From assembly GCA_037179385.1 (NCBI GenBank), contig CM074193.1:37846846-37910845 (forward strand): a stretch of DNA of 64,000 bases, read 5' to 3'. The notes under the pieces are model-generated. The model ran no database searches. It saw nothing but the letters and a program-made list of their open reading frames with translations, and had not been told where the DNA came from. This document shows, one piece after another, positions 26,011 through 36,459 of this stretch. Each line of letters opens with the position of its first letter. Position 1 is the stretch's first letter. Made by a program: the position numbers and the translations under genes. Origin of the DNA: Holothuria scabra (Eukaryota > Echinodermata > Holothuroidea > Aspidochirotida > Holothuriidae).

Positions 26011-26566
26011 CAACCCCCCCCCCCCCAAAAAGCAAACCACCAACACCTAATCCATTATGATTGGCTCAAAGAGCCAATCATGAAATGGAATAGTCTTCTC
26101 CACCCTTTCAAGTTGAGGAGACTGCTCTTGACCTTTTAACTTTTCAAAAGTTTTGACAATGTCTTCTATCAGCATCCATAAAAAGGGATTGGACTGTTCC
26201 ATTATTAAATCCCATAAAACAACATGTTGTAAAAGAGGTTAAACATAACTTTGGTTGTTTAAAAAACTACGAATACACTGGTTATGTTTTTAATAAATGG
26301 CAAATAACTTTGAGAATTTTACAGTAATAAGGTTAAAAATAGTATATGAAAGCTTAAATTATAAGTTTATAGAATGAATTCAATATGTCACACTTAGTTA
26401 AGATATAGTAACCCTACCAACCAAAGGTTAATGAACCTTTCTGTGACCTTTTTGCTTGACAACACGGCCTAAAACTGAATTACCGAGAGAAAAATTTTCT
26501 TTACAAGACGCTCTTTATACCGATTATAACGATATTAACGAATTGAAAAGGATCAAGAAGATTAGA

Positions 26567-26593
26567 ATGGAAGAACTTCAATCGGCTGAGGAG
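26567..26593 (+). CDS. DYNLT1: DYNLT1 coding exon 1 (9 codons)
   Basis: Encodes MEELQSAEE, phase 0 at its 3' end, followed by GTTAAA. It is the only upstream ATG I found whose short peptide matches the family N-terminus and whose phase fits exon 2, which opens TTFVVDE. The donor lacks the usual +5 G, so the exact boundary rests on homology and phase. Confidence 0.75.
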
Positions 26594-29500
26594 GTTAAAA
26601 TATTTTTAATTGAAAAATTCTAAGCCCAGTGTAGCGTTTCATGTCGCAAACCACTGCCCTGTTTTGATATATCTGTATCCTAACGTTAAATCCAATAGAC
26701 AGTATAGTGCGATGTTTTACACTAGCCTAGGGCCTAACGTTAGGGCCTAACGTAGACATTTACTGTCACTGACTTCTGGGTTCGTCCTACCCACAGGTCG
26801 TCCTAGCGTTATATAGTATATATAGTATATATATATATAAAAAGGAAAAGGTAAGACACACCGCCTAACACCAACACAGTGCTTCGCACAAAACTGTTCA
26901 TGATTTCTCACCTCATACTACATTTACCCCTTCAGATCTCTTGAGAACCTTCCCATCATCTTCTTCTGAAGAAACACAACAAACTTTAAGTTGTCTTAAA
27001 CAAAAAACCTCGCATCAAATGCAAAAAATCTTCTCCTCCGATTCAATGCTAATGACGGACTAGATCACTCTTCTCCAGTTCATGACGTCACATTACGTAA
27101 TGGGAATTGCCCTGTACGAATCCGGTCCTCCCATCGTTGAGCCAGTGTATGTAAATGCTGAGACCGCCTGTTGTATGCATGCTGTACGTGAAGACCGCAC
27201 GTATGCCGCATGCACGTTTTTTTTCGTAGCACAGCAGGGGGAATCCTACGGTACAGTACATACCTGTACGTGTTGCATGTACTTGCGGGAGGGCACACAC
27301 GTTTTGGAATGCAGGGTTTTCTGTTCCGCACGTTTTCCATTTCTTGTTCAGGTTCCCCGTGGAGAAAAAAAATTACAGTCTGGTCGTTGACAGATTTGAA
27401 AGTAGTTCGAACTATCCAATGGGAGAACCGGATTCGTACAGGGCAATTCCCATTACGTAATGTGACGTCATGAGTTGGAGAAGAGTGATCTAGTCCATCA
27501 TTAGCATTGAATCGGAGGAGAAGATTTTTTGCATTTGATGCGAGGTTTTTTGTTTAAGACAACTTAAAGTTTGTTGTGTTTCTTCAGGAGAAGATGATGG
27601 GAAGGTTCTCAAGAGATCTGAAGGGGTAAATGTAGTATGAGGTGAGAAATCATGAACAGTTTTGTGCGAAGCACTGTGTTGGTGTTAGGCGGTGTGTCTT
27701 ACCTTTTCCTTTTTATATATATATACTATATATACTATATAACGCTAGGACGACCTGTGGTCCTACCGCGCTTTACTTGGGCAGCTGGTAACGATGTACT
27801 TGTCCATTAGGGACGATTAGCTTCTTTAGGGAGCAGAACTACTCCGAGAGTAAATGTTAGGTTCCCCCCCCCCCCCCCTTGGCTCTTCGCCAAAGAGTCA
27901 GGGGACTTTTAGAAATTTAAAGGCATTTACTGTCACTGACTGTCTGTTCAGTAGCATGGATATAGGCCTAGGCTATAGCCTACCATATTAAAAATAAAAT
28001 GAAGGCTGTGGCTTCAATGTCATCTGCCAACTTGCCAACGCACCATCAAAAAGGGGCAAACTATTCTAAATCCAACGTGTCTACCTCCAATACGGAAAAT
28101 TTGGCCTGCCTGGGGAAGCAGTCCCTGCACACCATACTGGAAAGTTAGGGCCTTTCACAGAAAGATCTTTGGCCTAAGGAAATGTACGCCAACAAATTTG
28201 GGGTACGGCGTACAGTACCTGGCTGTTACAGGGAAAATTACAATAGTTGACATGCAATCGCAACAATTACTGTGGTTTGGGGTGACAAATGACTGCCTTT
28301 AATCTTTGGCGCAGGCAAATGTACTTTTCGGTGTGGCCTGCACAGGCCAAACTGTGTTTGTTTTTTTGATATGTTAGTTTTCAGTAAAATTTGCACATTT
28401 TTTCACTGATTTTTAAGTTGTTCTCTGCTCAATGTGCTGTCACTATCGTCAGTATCATGCATGGCTGGCTGCATGAAGCAAGCCTACATTACATACATTG
28501 TAGAACAGGATAGCTTACCATAGTTATCAGCATTGAATAGTCTGGACACTAGATAGGCCTAGGCCTACACTGGATTTCGCCCACTGCCAAATATCGAGTA
28601 GTGTTGAGCCCATAATAGAGATATCGGAACTTGCTGATAACAGATAACTCAAAGTTAATATCGGCCCAATACTGATACCGATAACCAAAAAAAAAACATC
28701 TTCCCTAATCGCAACATGTTTTGTTACCATTGAAAAATTATAATTTTAACACTATTGCACCTTAAACTTATTTTGAACTAAGTCTGCATGTTTCCGTTTC
28801 TTTGTTTCTGTGAAAAATTTTCCGTGTTTCTGACAAAGTATTTAAAGGTCCAGTTCTCTCACCCCAAACAGTACCAATTCTCCTAACCTTCTGTCTGAAG
28901 CCCCTCCCAAAATTGTCTGAAATTCATCCTCATCCAGACACAATCTCAGTTTATTGCTTCAGGGGGAATATAGAAATACTCGATTTATATTATCAAGACA
29001 CTCAGTACCATTCATGCTGTGTAATATAAGCTTTGACACTCTGCATTTTTTGAATTAGCTGTCAATCAAAGAGCTGAGCCAATTGAGAATTTCGGTACCC
29101 GGGTTCCAAAATTGTAGTTTGTGGTGAGAGGTTTGGCCCTTTAAAGCAATCAATCACGATGTATTTGATGTAAAACATGCCCCAGCTAAGAAGCCCCGTT
29201 CGTAACAGGCACATTTTGTTACCAACAGCAAGACTGTAAACGTTTTTTGTGCGCGGGGAACGTGAAACAGAAATGGAAAATGTGTGCAGATTGGAAAACC
29301 CAGCATACCAAAACATATATGCCGTGCAGCAAGTACAGTATGCCACAGGTATGGGTATGTGTATGTACTGCACAGTGGAATTCCCCAAGCTGTACTACGA
29401 AAAAAAACTTATGTGCGGCATACATGTGGCCTTTACGTACAGCATACCACAGGCGTTCTCAGCATATGCATACACAATACAGTATAGAGAATGTGTGTGT

Positions 29501-32500
29501 GGATACTGCTGATAATGAAAAGACTTCCTTACACAGGGCTGATCGTTCACTGGTTACGATAGTTCACATTTTATGTCTTCATCCTGTCCAGTTGGGCTTT
29601 TTCGTTTGTTTGTACCCGTTTCTACGCACGTAAAAAGCGGTTACGATACTTCATGACATCGTACATTTTGTCTCAAGCATTGGTCTCTTGAGTTAGCTCT
29701 TTCAATCGAATGTTCGCGATCGTGAACGTTGAGCATGCGGTTCTGCTGTACACAGGCTGTTGGAAATCCCCATTGAGTTACTGTTACTGCATATGGTGAA
29801 ATTCACACAGTGAAACCCCATTGAGATTTGTCGCGGAATTCGGAAGAATTTGACTTGCGTATACGGACAACGGATTCGTATACCAAATTAACTATGGATT
29901 GCACATTACGGTGCTTGCACTCTGCTATAGATGTATACGTTAATTGTTGAAAGGACATGACAAGGAAGTACTCAGTACATTGTTCGTTACGAGCTGCTTC
30001 CAAACTGAAAAACATCAGGATTGCGCCAAATATTTTATAGACTATGAAATGCGGGCTTGCAGCGTACAGTAGTAGATCTATCATCTAGTTTGTGGACTTT
30101 CACTGCAATGAATTTGTTGAATGTTTTATGTTCAACACAATGCTCTGTATTTTATTCAAGTCCGTAATAAGTACTTTTAGCTCTTTACAATTAAAATGAT
30201 GGAATGCCGGTTATCGGTTGCCATTATGGGAGACGGCCTTCATTTGTGCCGATACCGATATCTTACCAATAACGCTATTATCGGCCGATACCGATACTAC
30301 TTATCGGTCATCTGCTCAACACAAATATCGAGCACCCATAAAAATTCTTCCCTTTCACTGTAGCAAAGCACAGCCTTAGCTGTGGAATGATCTACAAATA
30401 AAATGCGTTGTTTTTGTAAACAGTAGTTGATTATTGAATTAACATTGAGTGGAAATCACATTCTTTGCTCCATTTATCTCCTAGCCATTGTTAGTGGGAG
30501 TGTTCTAGTTAACTTAGTGGCTGATTATGAGAAGCTTTGAAATATTGTAAGTCATAATATATTTTGCGCCATCCCTTTGGTTGATTATGATCTAGTGTAC
30601 GGAATTTGGTAGTAACAACAACATTTGTTCCAGTCAACTTGATGTCACAAATGTAGAGCAAAGTTTTGAAGATATGTGATTGAATTTTCAACAGATTTTC
30701 AACAGACTTTACAGGTTCAGCAGATGTAGCTTTAAAGGGTCAATCCTCTCACCCCAAACTACACTTCTTGTAGGGGGGTACAGAACATCTCCATTGACCC
30801 AGCTCTTTGATTGACTGTTAATTCAAACAGTGCAGATTACCAAAGCTTATATTACACAGCATGATCTGTACTGAGGGTGTTTTGATTATACACATAGAGC
30901 TTTTCTATACCTGCCTTGAAACAATAAACTGAGATTGTGACTGGATAAGGATGAATTTCACACAATTGTGGGAGGGGCTTATGTAAGACGGTTAGGAGAA
31001 TTGGTACTCTTTGGGGCGAGAAAACTGGGCCTTTAATGAACATTTCATCTTCAGTTTTAGAATTTTTTTAATTTTTAAAGCTGCATGTGCAAAATTCTAC
31101 CCATCCATGCTATTCATACATACACATACACACACACATACACATACACATACACACACACATGCACCATACGTGTACATGTATAGTATAATGGTGGGAC
31201 TATGATTGGCAGTCCTAGCTTTTGCAAAGCTGATATTCAGCACAAAATAAATCCAAACCCTTTCCTATTTGCCTTTTCCAAATTTGTAGTAACAGATGTA
31301 TATTTTGCTTCCCACAGTTCCTTTACTCAGATTCAGAAATTTGTGAAAGAAAGCTTAATTTGATTTGAAATTTTCATAGCCTCCAATAGTGGTGTACTTG
31401 CCTTATGTGTAGTGTGACTAGTGTCCAGCCATTTTCATTGACTTTGTACAGTTATGTACAGGCACCTGCAAAGTAAGTTAGAACTTGCTGTCAAAAGGGA
31501 AGCGCGGATGTGTTAAGCAGCTTAGACCGCTCTGCCAGAAAGGCGTTGAAGAGTGTGCCATACAGTATACAGTAACTACTCCAAATTGTTTCACTTGTTG
31601 ACCTAACCTGCCTTAGAAAGACGGAGAGTTTGTTCCAGTCACAAACAAATTTATATAACCAAATAAGACAGGTTGTCTGCTCAGCACACTATACTCAAGT
31701 AACTACATTGTATGGAGTAGTACCTTCTGGGCAGTGTACACCACAGCAAGGTAAATTTCCCTGTTTTGGGGGATTATATTTTCAAATGTGAAACATACAC
31801 ATAATTGTAGTCTGCAGTTAGAAAAATCTTGAAGAGTGAAATGGATTCGTTAAATTGTGTAGCAAAAGCTGGATGGGTTTATAACCGTTAGGCTTGCTAC
31901 AGTAACGTTGATATGTTGATAGCTGGAGATTAATGACAGTGATCCAATTTTGAGGTCCTGCCAATTTTGGGGCCAAAAGTATATTCAGAGCATGTATGCC
32001 ATACAGGCATTCTCAGCATTATGTATGACATACATACACTCTAGTGTACACTGTAGTGTATGTATAGCATAACTATAGGCTAATGCTGAGGGAAGGCCTT
32101 TGCAGCATATGTGGGGCATGTACAAGTGGGGCTAGCCACTCTTATCTGGTGATATGATTGGTAGGCTTGTGTAAAGTCGCAGACTGAAAGGTTGGTATAT
32201 GGGTTTTTCCTGCACACTTTTTTATTCCTTGCTTTCATTCCTGCACACAAAAAAAAGTTGTGTGTACAACCCAGATTGGGTTTGGGGGCAAAAATATTCC
32301 AAGTCCAACTTTTCTACCTTGGAGTGGCTGTGGAGATCCAAAGCAGAGCTGCCAAGTCTTCCTGATTCTGCAGAAGACTTCCTAAAAATTTCACCTCCAG
32401 AAATGCAAAATATAAAATCTTCCTGATTGAGAACAGAACTTCCCCCTCATTTCAAGACCTCAATGTTGGCAGCTCTGCCAAAGTCGAAGTGAGGAGATCC

Positions 32501-35500
32501 CTCTACTTAAGATGACACTGTGTGTACAACCCAGATTGGGTTTTGGGGCAGAAATACTGCGAAGAGCCAGAAGCAGCAGACCATGAAGCTTGGAGCCGAC
32601 TCCATGGTGGAAGAAGCAGTTGCGTGGTATTCTGCAATTGTGCCAAAATGTGCCTTAAATCTACGCAGATCTGATGTTGAAGTGAGGAAATCCCTTCATT
32701 TAAGAAGGACATTGTGTGTGCAACTGAGATGGGGTTTGGGGGCAAAAATATTCCAAGTCCAACTTGTCTACCTTGGAGTGACTGTGGGGATCCAAAGTCA
32801 AAGTGAGGAGATCCCTATATTTAAGAACGACACAGTGTGTACAACTCAAATTGGGTTGGGGGACAAAAAAAATCTTTGAGGAGTCAGAAGCGGCAGATCA
32901 TGAAGCTTTGAGCCGGATCCATGGTGGAGGTAGCAGTTGTGGGGTATTCTGCTGTTGTGAAGAAATGTCTCTTAAAGCTTCGCATGCTGAATCCATAATA
33001 TTTTAACTTGAATCGGTGGAAATATCAATCATATAGGCTACATGTATCTTCAAAACTTCGCTTTAAATTTGTGATATCATATTGACTGGAATAACTGTTA
33101 TTGCTAGGCCTAGTTGTAACACTGCCAAAATTTCATGCATTAGGTTGAGATTGCAAGCAACCAAAGGGATAGTACAAAATATATTATGACTTCCAATATT
33201 GTAAGGATTCCTGTAATCAACCACTGAGTAAAGCTGGCACTCTCCTGCTAAAAACAGCCAAGATAAGTGGAGCAAAAAGTGTGATTTTCCTTGACCTTAA
33301 TTCAAGAATCAACTGCTGTCTAAAGTGAGGATTAAATGAAACTAGTTTAGGCAAAGATAAAAGTGTACCGACCTGTTTTAGCCTCAGTGTGACTGTGTGA
33401 ACAAAAGTAATGCTTTTGGTTTGGTTAGATTGTTTCACACGGTAGGCTGGTGCTTTGCTTAGGTGAAAGTGATGAATTTTTACAGGTGCACAAAATCCTG
33501 TGTATTTACAATTCGGTGTAATGTAGTATCTAGGCTTAATATTTAGAATTGATCTGGAAATATAGGGCATAACTCAAATTTGAACCATAGGGGCAGTTAG
33601 TGTTGGGGTAAAGGACGAAAACCAGAAAATTCATGTTTCCTTCAAATTGCAATCACATTGGAAATTCTTCCCTGCATGTTCTTCCTTGTCACAAAACCGT
33701 CAAAATTACTTTGATATAGCATAGGATTATACTACCTAGCTCACAAATAAGATGATTTTCTGGCACAGGGGTTACAGATTGCTGTAAACTCAGTGTTTAG
33801 GCCCTACTCAGTACTCCATGTGCTTCTGACAGGTCTTTCATTTCGTGTTTTTTGTTCCTGATATTAATGCAGATACACACTTAACCAGCCCTCACAGTCA
33901 ACAGTCAGCCACCACTCAGGGTTTTGCACAAAGTTATGAACTCTCACCTTGGGCTTACACTTAATTTTACCGCTCCAGATTTCCTAAAAACATTCTCACG
34001 ACCATTTCTGGTCAGATAAATGAAACATTAATTAATTCAAAACAAAAGTTCTCATATCAAACGCAGAAAATCTTCTTATGGAATTTAGTAATAACTACCA
34101 TACTAGGGTTCAGTCTTCAAGTTAGTTGAGACAGTTAAATTTTGGGACGTGAGTACATCATTATTTTATTGAGTGCAGACCTATCAAATGAGAGGACCGG
34201 ATTTGTACAGGGAAATTCCCGTTACGTAATTTGATGCCATGAACCTGAGAAAAGTGAAAGGGATGGCCAATTTTCAATGTTAAAAGAGATTCATGTGACT
34301 GGCTTTGTCAGTATTTGCAATAATTGTAAATTCTTTCTTTCCCAATAGACAACTTTCGTTGTTGATGAGGTCAGCAACATAGTTAAAGAAGCAGTAGAAG
34401 GTACGATAGGAGGAAGTGCTTACCAGCAAAACAAGGTCAACCAGTGGACATCAAATGTTGTAGAACAATGCTTGAACCAGCTCACCAAATTGGGCAAGCC
34501 TTTCAAATATATTGGTGAGTGCAGTTGTTCAGGGAGAATGCATGCTTACAACGAACAGAAAATAGACTTAAAACCTAATCACATGGACACTGAGACTGTC
34601 TATTTGATCAGGTTTTAAAAAAAAAAAAAAAAACCAGCAATCTGGGAATGTCATTGCAGGGAAATTTTGGTATTTTAAGAGGGAAATTTTACCACTTTTG
34701 TATGTAAACATGTGAAGTTTTTGGGAAATTTTGATTTGCTCGCTGGGAAATTTGAATTTGCTTGCAGGGAAATTTACATTTTTTCCAGCCCTGGTTTTAA
34801 GTCTATCATCATAGCTTGAATACTGTATCCTTGTACAGTGAAACTGTACAAGGCTGCAGTATGTAAGCAGTCACCCATATGAAATTGAGATGTAATGGAC
34901 AGGTACGCAGATCTGTTTGGGGACATTAGTGCATCATGAAACCTGAATGATCATGATGTTTTGAGTGACCCCACCCTGCAAAGTAACTTCTAACTCAAGT
35001 ACTGTTCACACAGCCATGGCAGTTATGTATTGGATTTTTTGAAATAAATTCTTTGTTGCAATTTTGGTAGGTATTCCAGAGCAAAGAAACTGACAGATAT
35101 CATCTTACTCCAACTGGTTCAGAAAGACAATAGAATTACCTATTCATGTATGAGCGACATTAATGCCATACACACATGTGGTTATAAGCCTTTTTTCGAG
35201 ACTGGCCTTGACCTTTGGTCCATCCGATCTTAACTACTACACTAATGCTTGTCTAAATCTCTATAATTCTAGAATAGTGTCTGAATTGTGGAAGCTCATA
35301 TTCTCAAGATGATGCTCTTGTAGCAAGTAGACAAATTACACATGTCAGTCCTCGATTTTCAGGTAAATTTATGGTTGTCCTTTGGGCAACCATTTCACTA
35401 ATTTGGGTTGTGCACAAGAAAATTTGGTCGTCCAAAACATTTTTTGGCTCAATTGCAAAACAGTAATTGTGTCCATGTACAGCATTGTTCGTCATGAAGA

Positions 35501-36459
35501 TAAAAAGGATTTGATGATTGAGAGACAAACACACTTGAAGTCTGAAATATTGTATGATGGAAAAAGTTGAAGGAGTTGATCAGTCAGCAGTCTGCTTCTT
35601 CATTCACAGAGAAAAATGATTGTCCATCGGACAACCAGCCCTTAACTTTTGGTTGTCCGCATGGAATTTAAGTTGTCCTGGATAATCGGAAAAGCACCAA
35701 AATCAAGCCCTGCGTGTCGGAATGTTTAACTTATTGACAGAGGTTTCATCAGGGCTTCTTTCAAGGGAAATTTGTCCTCCCTGTTAAGAAAAAGGAGGGT
35801 TTAGTCCCTTTTTTCATTTCCATAACAATAAAAGATGTTATTATCTTGGTTTCTCACTTGAGAAAAGGACATGTTTGCAGCAATGTTTGAACTTAAATAA
35901 ATAGCCTGTAAAACCCCTCAGATTTCACCTTATATGGATCTCAGAGTAGGTTTTACCCCCAGAACCCACCTGTAACCTTGGGTAAGGGCAGCATCAATTT
36001 AGACTGGGGGTTTGGGTAGTAGAAACCTCGAGAATCTCTGTTCATGGTCATTCCATCACCTGGAAAATGGAAATGTCTTCAGCACTGAAAAAAGGTTTGT
36101 GCGCTAAGAATTTCCAGCATTGTATTTAAATTCTAGTGTGAAAATTGTTGCCTTAAATTTGCTTGTCTTTCTATAAATCAGAAATACCTATAAGCAGTGT
36201 GATTGTGAGAGGAATAACTCTTGAATCCAAAGTCTCTGTACTTGGAAATTTTTTTGTATGCAACTTTACTATACTATTATTGATTACATTTATTTTTTGT
36301 CTTACTTCAGTGACCTGTGTAATAATGCAGAAGAATGGCGCTGGTCTTCATACAGCAAGTTCATGTTATTGGGACAATCAGACAGATGGCAGCTGCACAG
36401 TGAGATGGGAAAATAAAACAATGTACTGTATTGTTAGTGTTTTTGGGTTAGCCATATAA
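26567..36459 (+). CDS. DYNLT1: Dynein light chain Tctex-type 1, joined exons 26567-26593, 34349-34514, 36311-36459
   Basis: Light chain of cytoplasmic dynein that, as a homodimer, binds the dynein intermediate chain and links cargo to the motor. The three exons join in phase (0, then 1) to a 113-residue protein, the length of human DYNLT1. Landmarks are the start MEELQSAEE, then [13 protein letters not shown], the [13 protein letters not shown] helix, [28 protein letters not shown] and the C-terminal strand [16 protein letters not shown], which together cover the whole Tctex-1 domain. Exons 2 and 3 have good AG acceptors and exon 2 a GTGAGT donor. Intron 1 (26594-34348) is packed with mobile elements; intron 2 (34515-36310) holds two smaller ones. 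Family identity is near certain. The start exon is inferred from its match to the human start (MEDYQAAEE) and from phase, with a weak donor (GAG|GTTAAA). Confidence 0.93.
26792..27759. mobile_element. Long-TIR (MULE-like?) palindromic element in DYNLT1 intron 1
   Basis: Two near-identical inverted arms (26792-27134 and 27419-27759, about 342 bp each) start CACAGGTCGTCCTAGCG and surround a 284-bp centre. A perfect 8-bp duplication GTCCTACC lies at 26784-26791 and 27760-27767. Long arms with 8-10 bp duplications point to Mutator-like elements, but no transposase is present. Each arm contains TGACGTCA (27083-27090, 27463-27470) next to TTACGTAA. The centre is itself a repeat, matching 29219-29490 in inverse orientation. 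A decayed relative lies at 33850-34255. Confidence 0.92.
28131..28336. mobile_element. TIR element, copy 2, 7-bp duplication CCTGCAC
   Basis: Same family as 13867-14078. It starts ACCATACTGGAAAGT, ends CTTTTCGGTGTGG, and is flanked by CCTGCAC at 28124-28130 and 28337-28343. Located in DYNLT1 intron 1. Confidence 0.8.
28846..29140 (+). mobile_element. TTAA-MITE family, copy 2 (full length)
   Basis: 295 bp flanked by TTAA on both sides (28842-28845, 29141-29144). Ends are AGGTCCAGTTCTCTCACCCC and the complement of AGGGCCAAACCTCTCACC. The interior has CAGTACCAATTCTCCTAACC and GAGCTGAGCCAATTGAGAAT. Confidence 0.9.
29219..29490 (-). repeat. Repeat homologous to the centre of the 26792 element
   Basis: Reverse complement of this stretch resembles 27150-27390, with CGTACAGCATACCACAGG-like and TACTACGAAAAAAAACTTAT-like blocks in common. 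Several overlapping short frames here are a by-product of this repeat. Confidence 0.6.
30736..31032 (-). mobile_element. TTAA-MITE family, copy 3 (full length)
   Basis: 297 bp between TTAA at 30732-30735 and 31033-31036, in the opposite orientation to copy 2. Located in DYNLT1 intron 1, about 400 bp from the end of the larger hAT-like element. Confidence 0.88.
31111..31164. repeat. (CA)n/(TACACA)n microsatellite
   Basis: CATACA/CACACA runs, slightly impure. Confidence 0.9.
31165..32259. other. Intronic stretch without features
   Basis: Only a short GTATG/CATAC-rich inverted patch (31985-32070), reminiscent of the 29219 repeat. No exon is seen. Confidence 0.4.
32260..33002 (+). repeat. ABAB tandem array in DYNLT1 intron 1
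   Basis: Four units each begin with GTGTGTACAAC or a close variant (32260, 32520, 32714, 32835). Units 1 and 3 share a type-A body (ATATTCCAAGTCCAACTT, CTACCTTGGAGTG); units 2 and 4 share a different type-B body (CAGACCATGAAGCTT-like, CATGGTGGA). A higher-order unit A+B of about 300 bp was therefore duplicated. Unit 1 is lengthened by the MITE at 32344. Confidence 0.85.
32344..32477. mobile_element. CAGAGCTGCCAA MITE, copy 1, 6-bp duplication CCAAAG
   Basis: 134 bp with ends CAGAGCTGCCAA and TTGGCAGCTCTG, flanked by CCAAAG (32338-32343, 32478-32483). The paralogous type-A unit at 32714 has the uninterrupted site GATCCAAAGTC, so insertion and duplication are both directly visible. Confidence 0.92.
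33850..34255. mobile_element. Decayed relative of the 26792 long-TIR element
   Basis: Shares degraded left-arm sequence (GCACAAAGTTATGAACTCTC) and right-arm sequence (GGACCGGATTTGTACAGGGA, CCCGTTACGTAATTTGATG) with 26792-27759. It ends about 90 bp before the acceptor of DYNLT1 exon 2. Confidence 0.65.
34349..34514 (+). CDS. DYNLT1: DYNLT1 coding exon 2
   Basis: 166 nt encoding 55 residues plus one base. A pyrimidine tract and CAATAG acceptor lie directly before, and a GTGAGT donor directly after. The peptide runs from [12 protein letters not shown] to KLGKPFKYI and is highly conserved in Tctex-1 light chains. Confidence 0.96.
34562..34806. mobile_element. Small inverted-repeat element after DYNLT1 exon 2
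   Basis: Bounded by ATAGACTTAAAACC and its exact complement GGTTTTAAGTCTAT. The interior has A17 and several GGGAAATTT motifs. Could be a MITE; no target duplication was distinguished. Confidence 0.45.
35346..35712 (-). mobile_element. CAGGGCTCGATTTT element, copy 1
   Basis: Ends CAGTCCTCGATTTTC and AAAATCAAGCCCTG, with GGTTGTCC/GGACAACC motifs near both ends, as in the copy at 60888. Flanks CATGT and CGTGT agree at 4 of 5 bases. Located in DYNLT1 intron 2. Confidence 0.65.
36311..36459 (+). CDS. DYNLT1: DYNLT1 coding exon 3 and stop
   Basis: Starts after CTTACTTCAG. Its first two bases complete a Val codon with the last G of exon 2. It encodes [15 protein letters not shown] through [10 protein letters not shown] and ends in TAA, the same C-terminal position as in vertebrate DYNLT1. 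Confidence 0.96.

Larger units (their letters stand above)
28599..30324. mobile_element. hAT-like element with GTGTTGAGC ends, hosting nested repeats
   Basis: Left end TAGTGTTGAGC, right end GCTCAACACAA, with a perfect 8-bp duplication ATATCGAG at 28591-28598 and 30325-30332. The ends carry several GATAACCGATA/TATCGGTATCGG motifs. 1,726 bp without a transposase. It contains the TTAA-MITE 28846-29140 and the 29219-29490 repeat, so those arrived later or were carried along. Located in DYNLT1 intron 1. Confidence 0.85.

Noticed and set aside
27082..27473. Overlapping open frames of 70-102 codons on both strands
   Set aside because: They come from the inverted arms and repeat centre of the mobile element; the same peptides appear mirrored.
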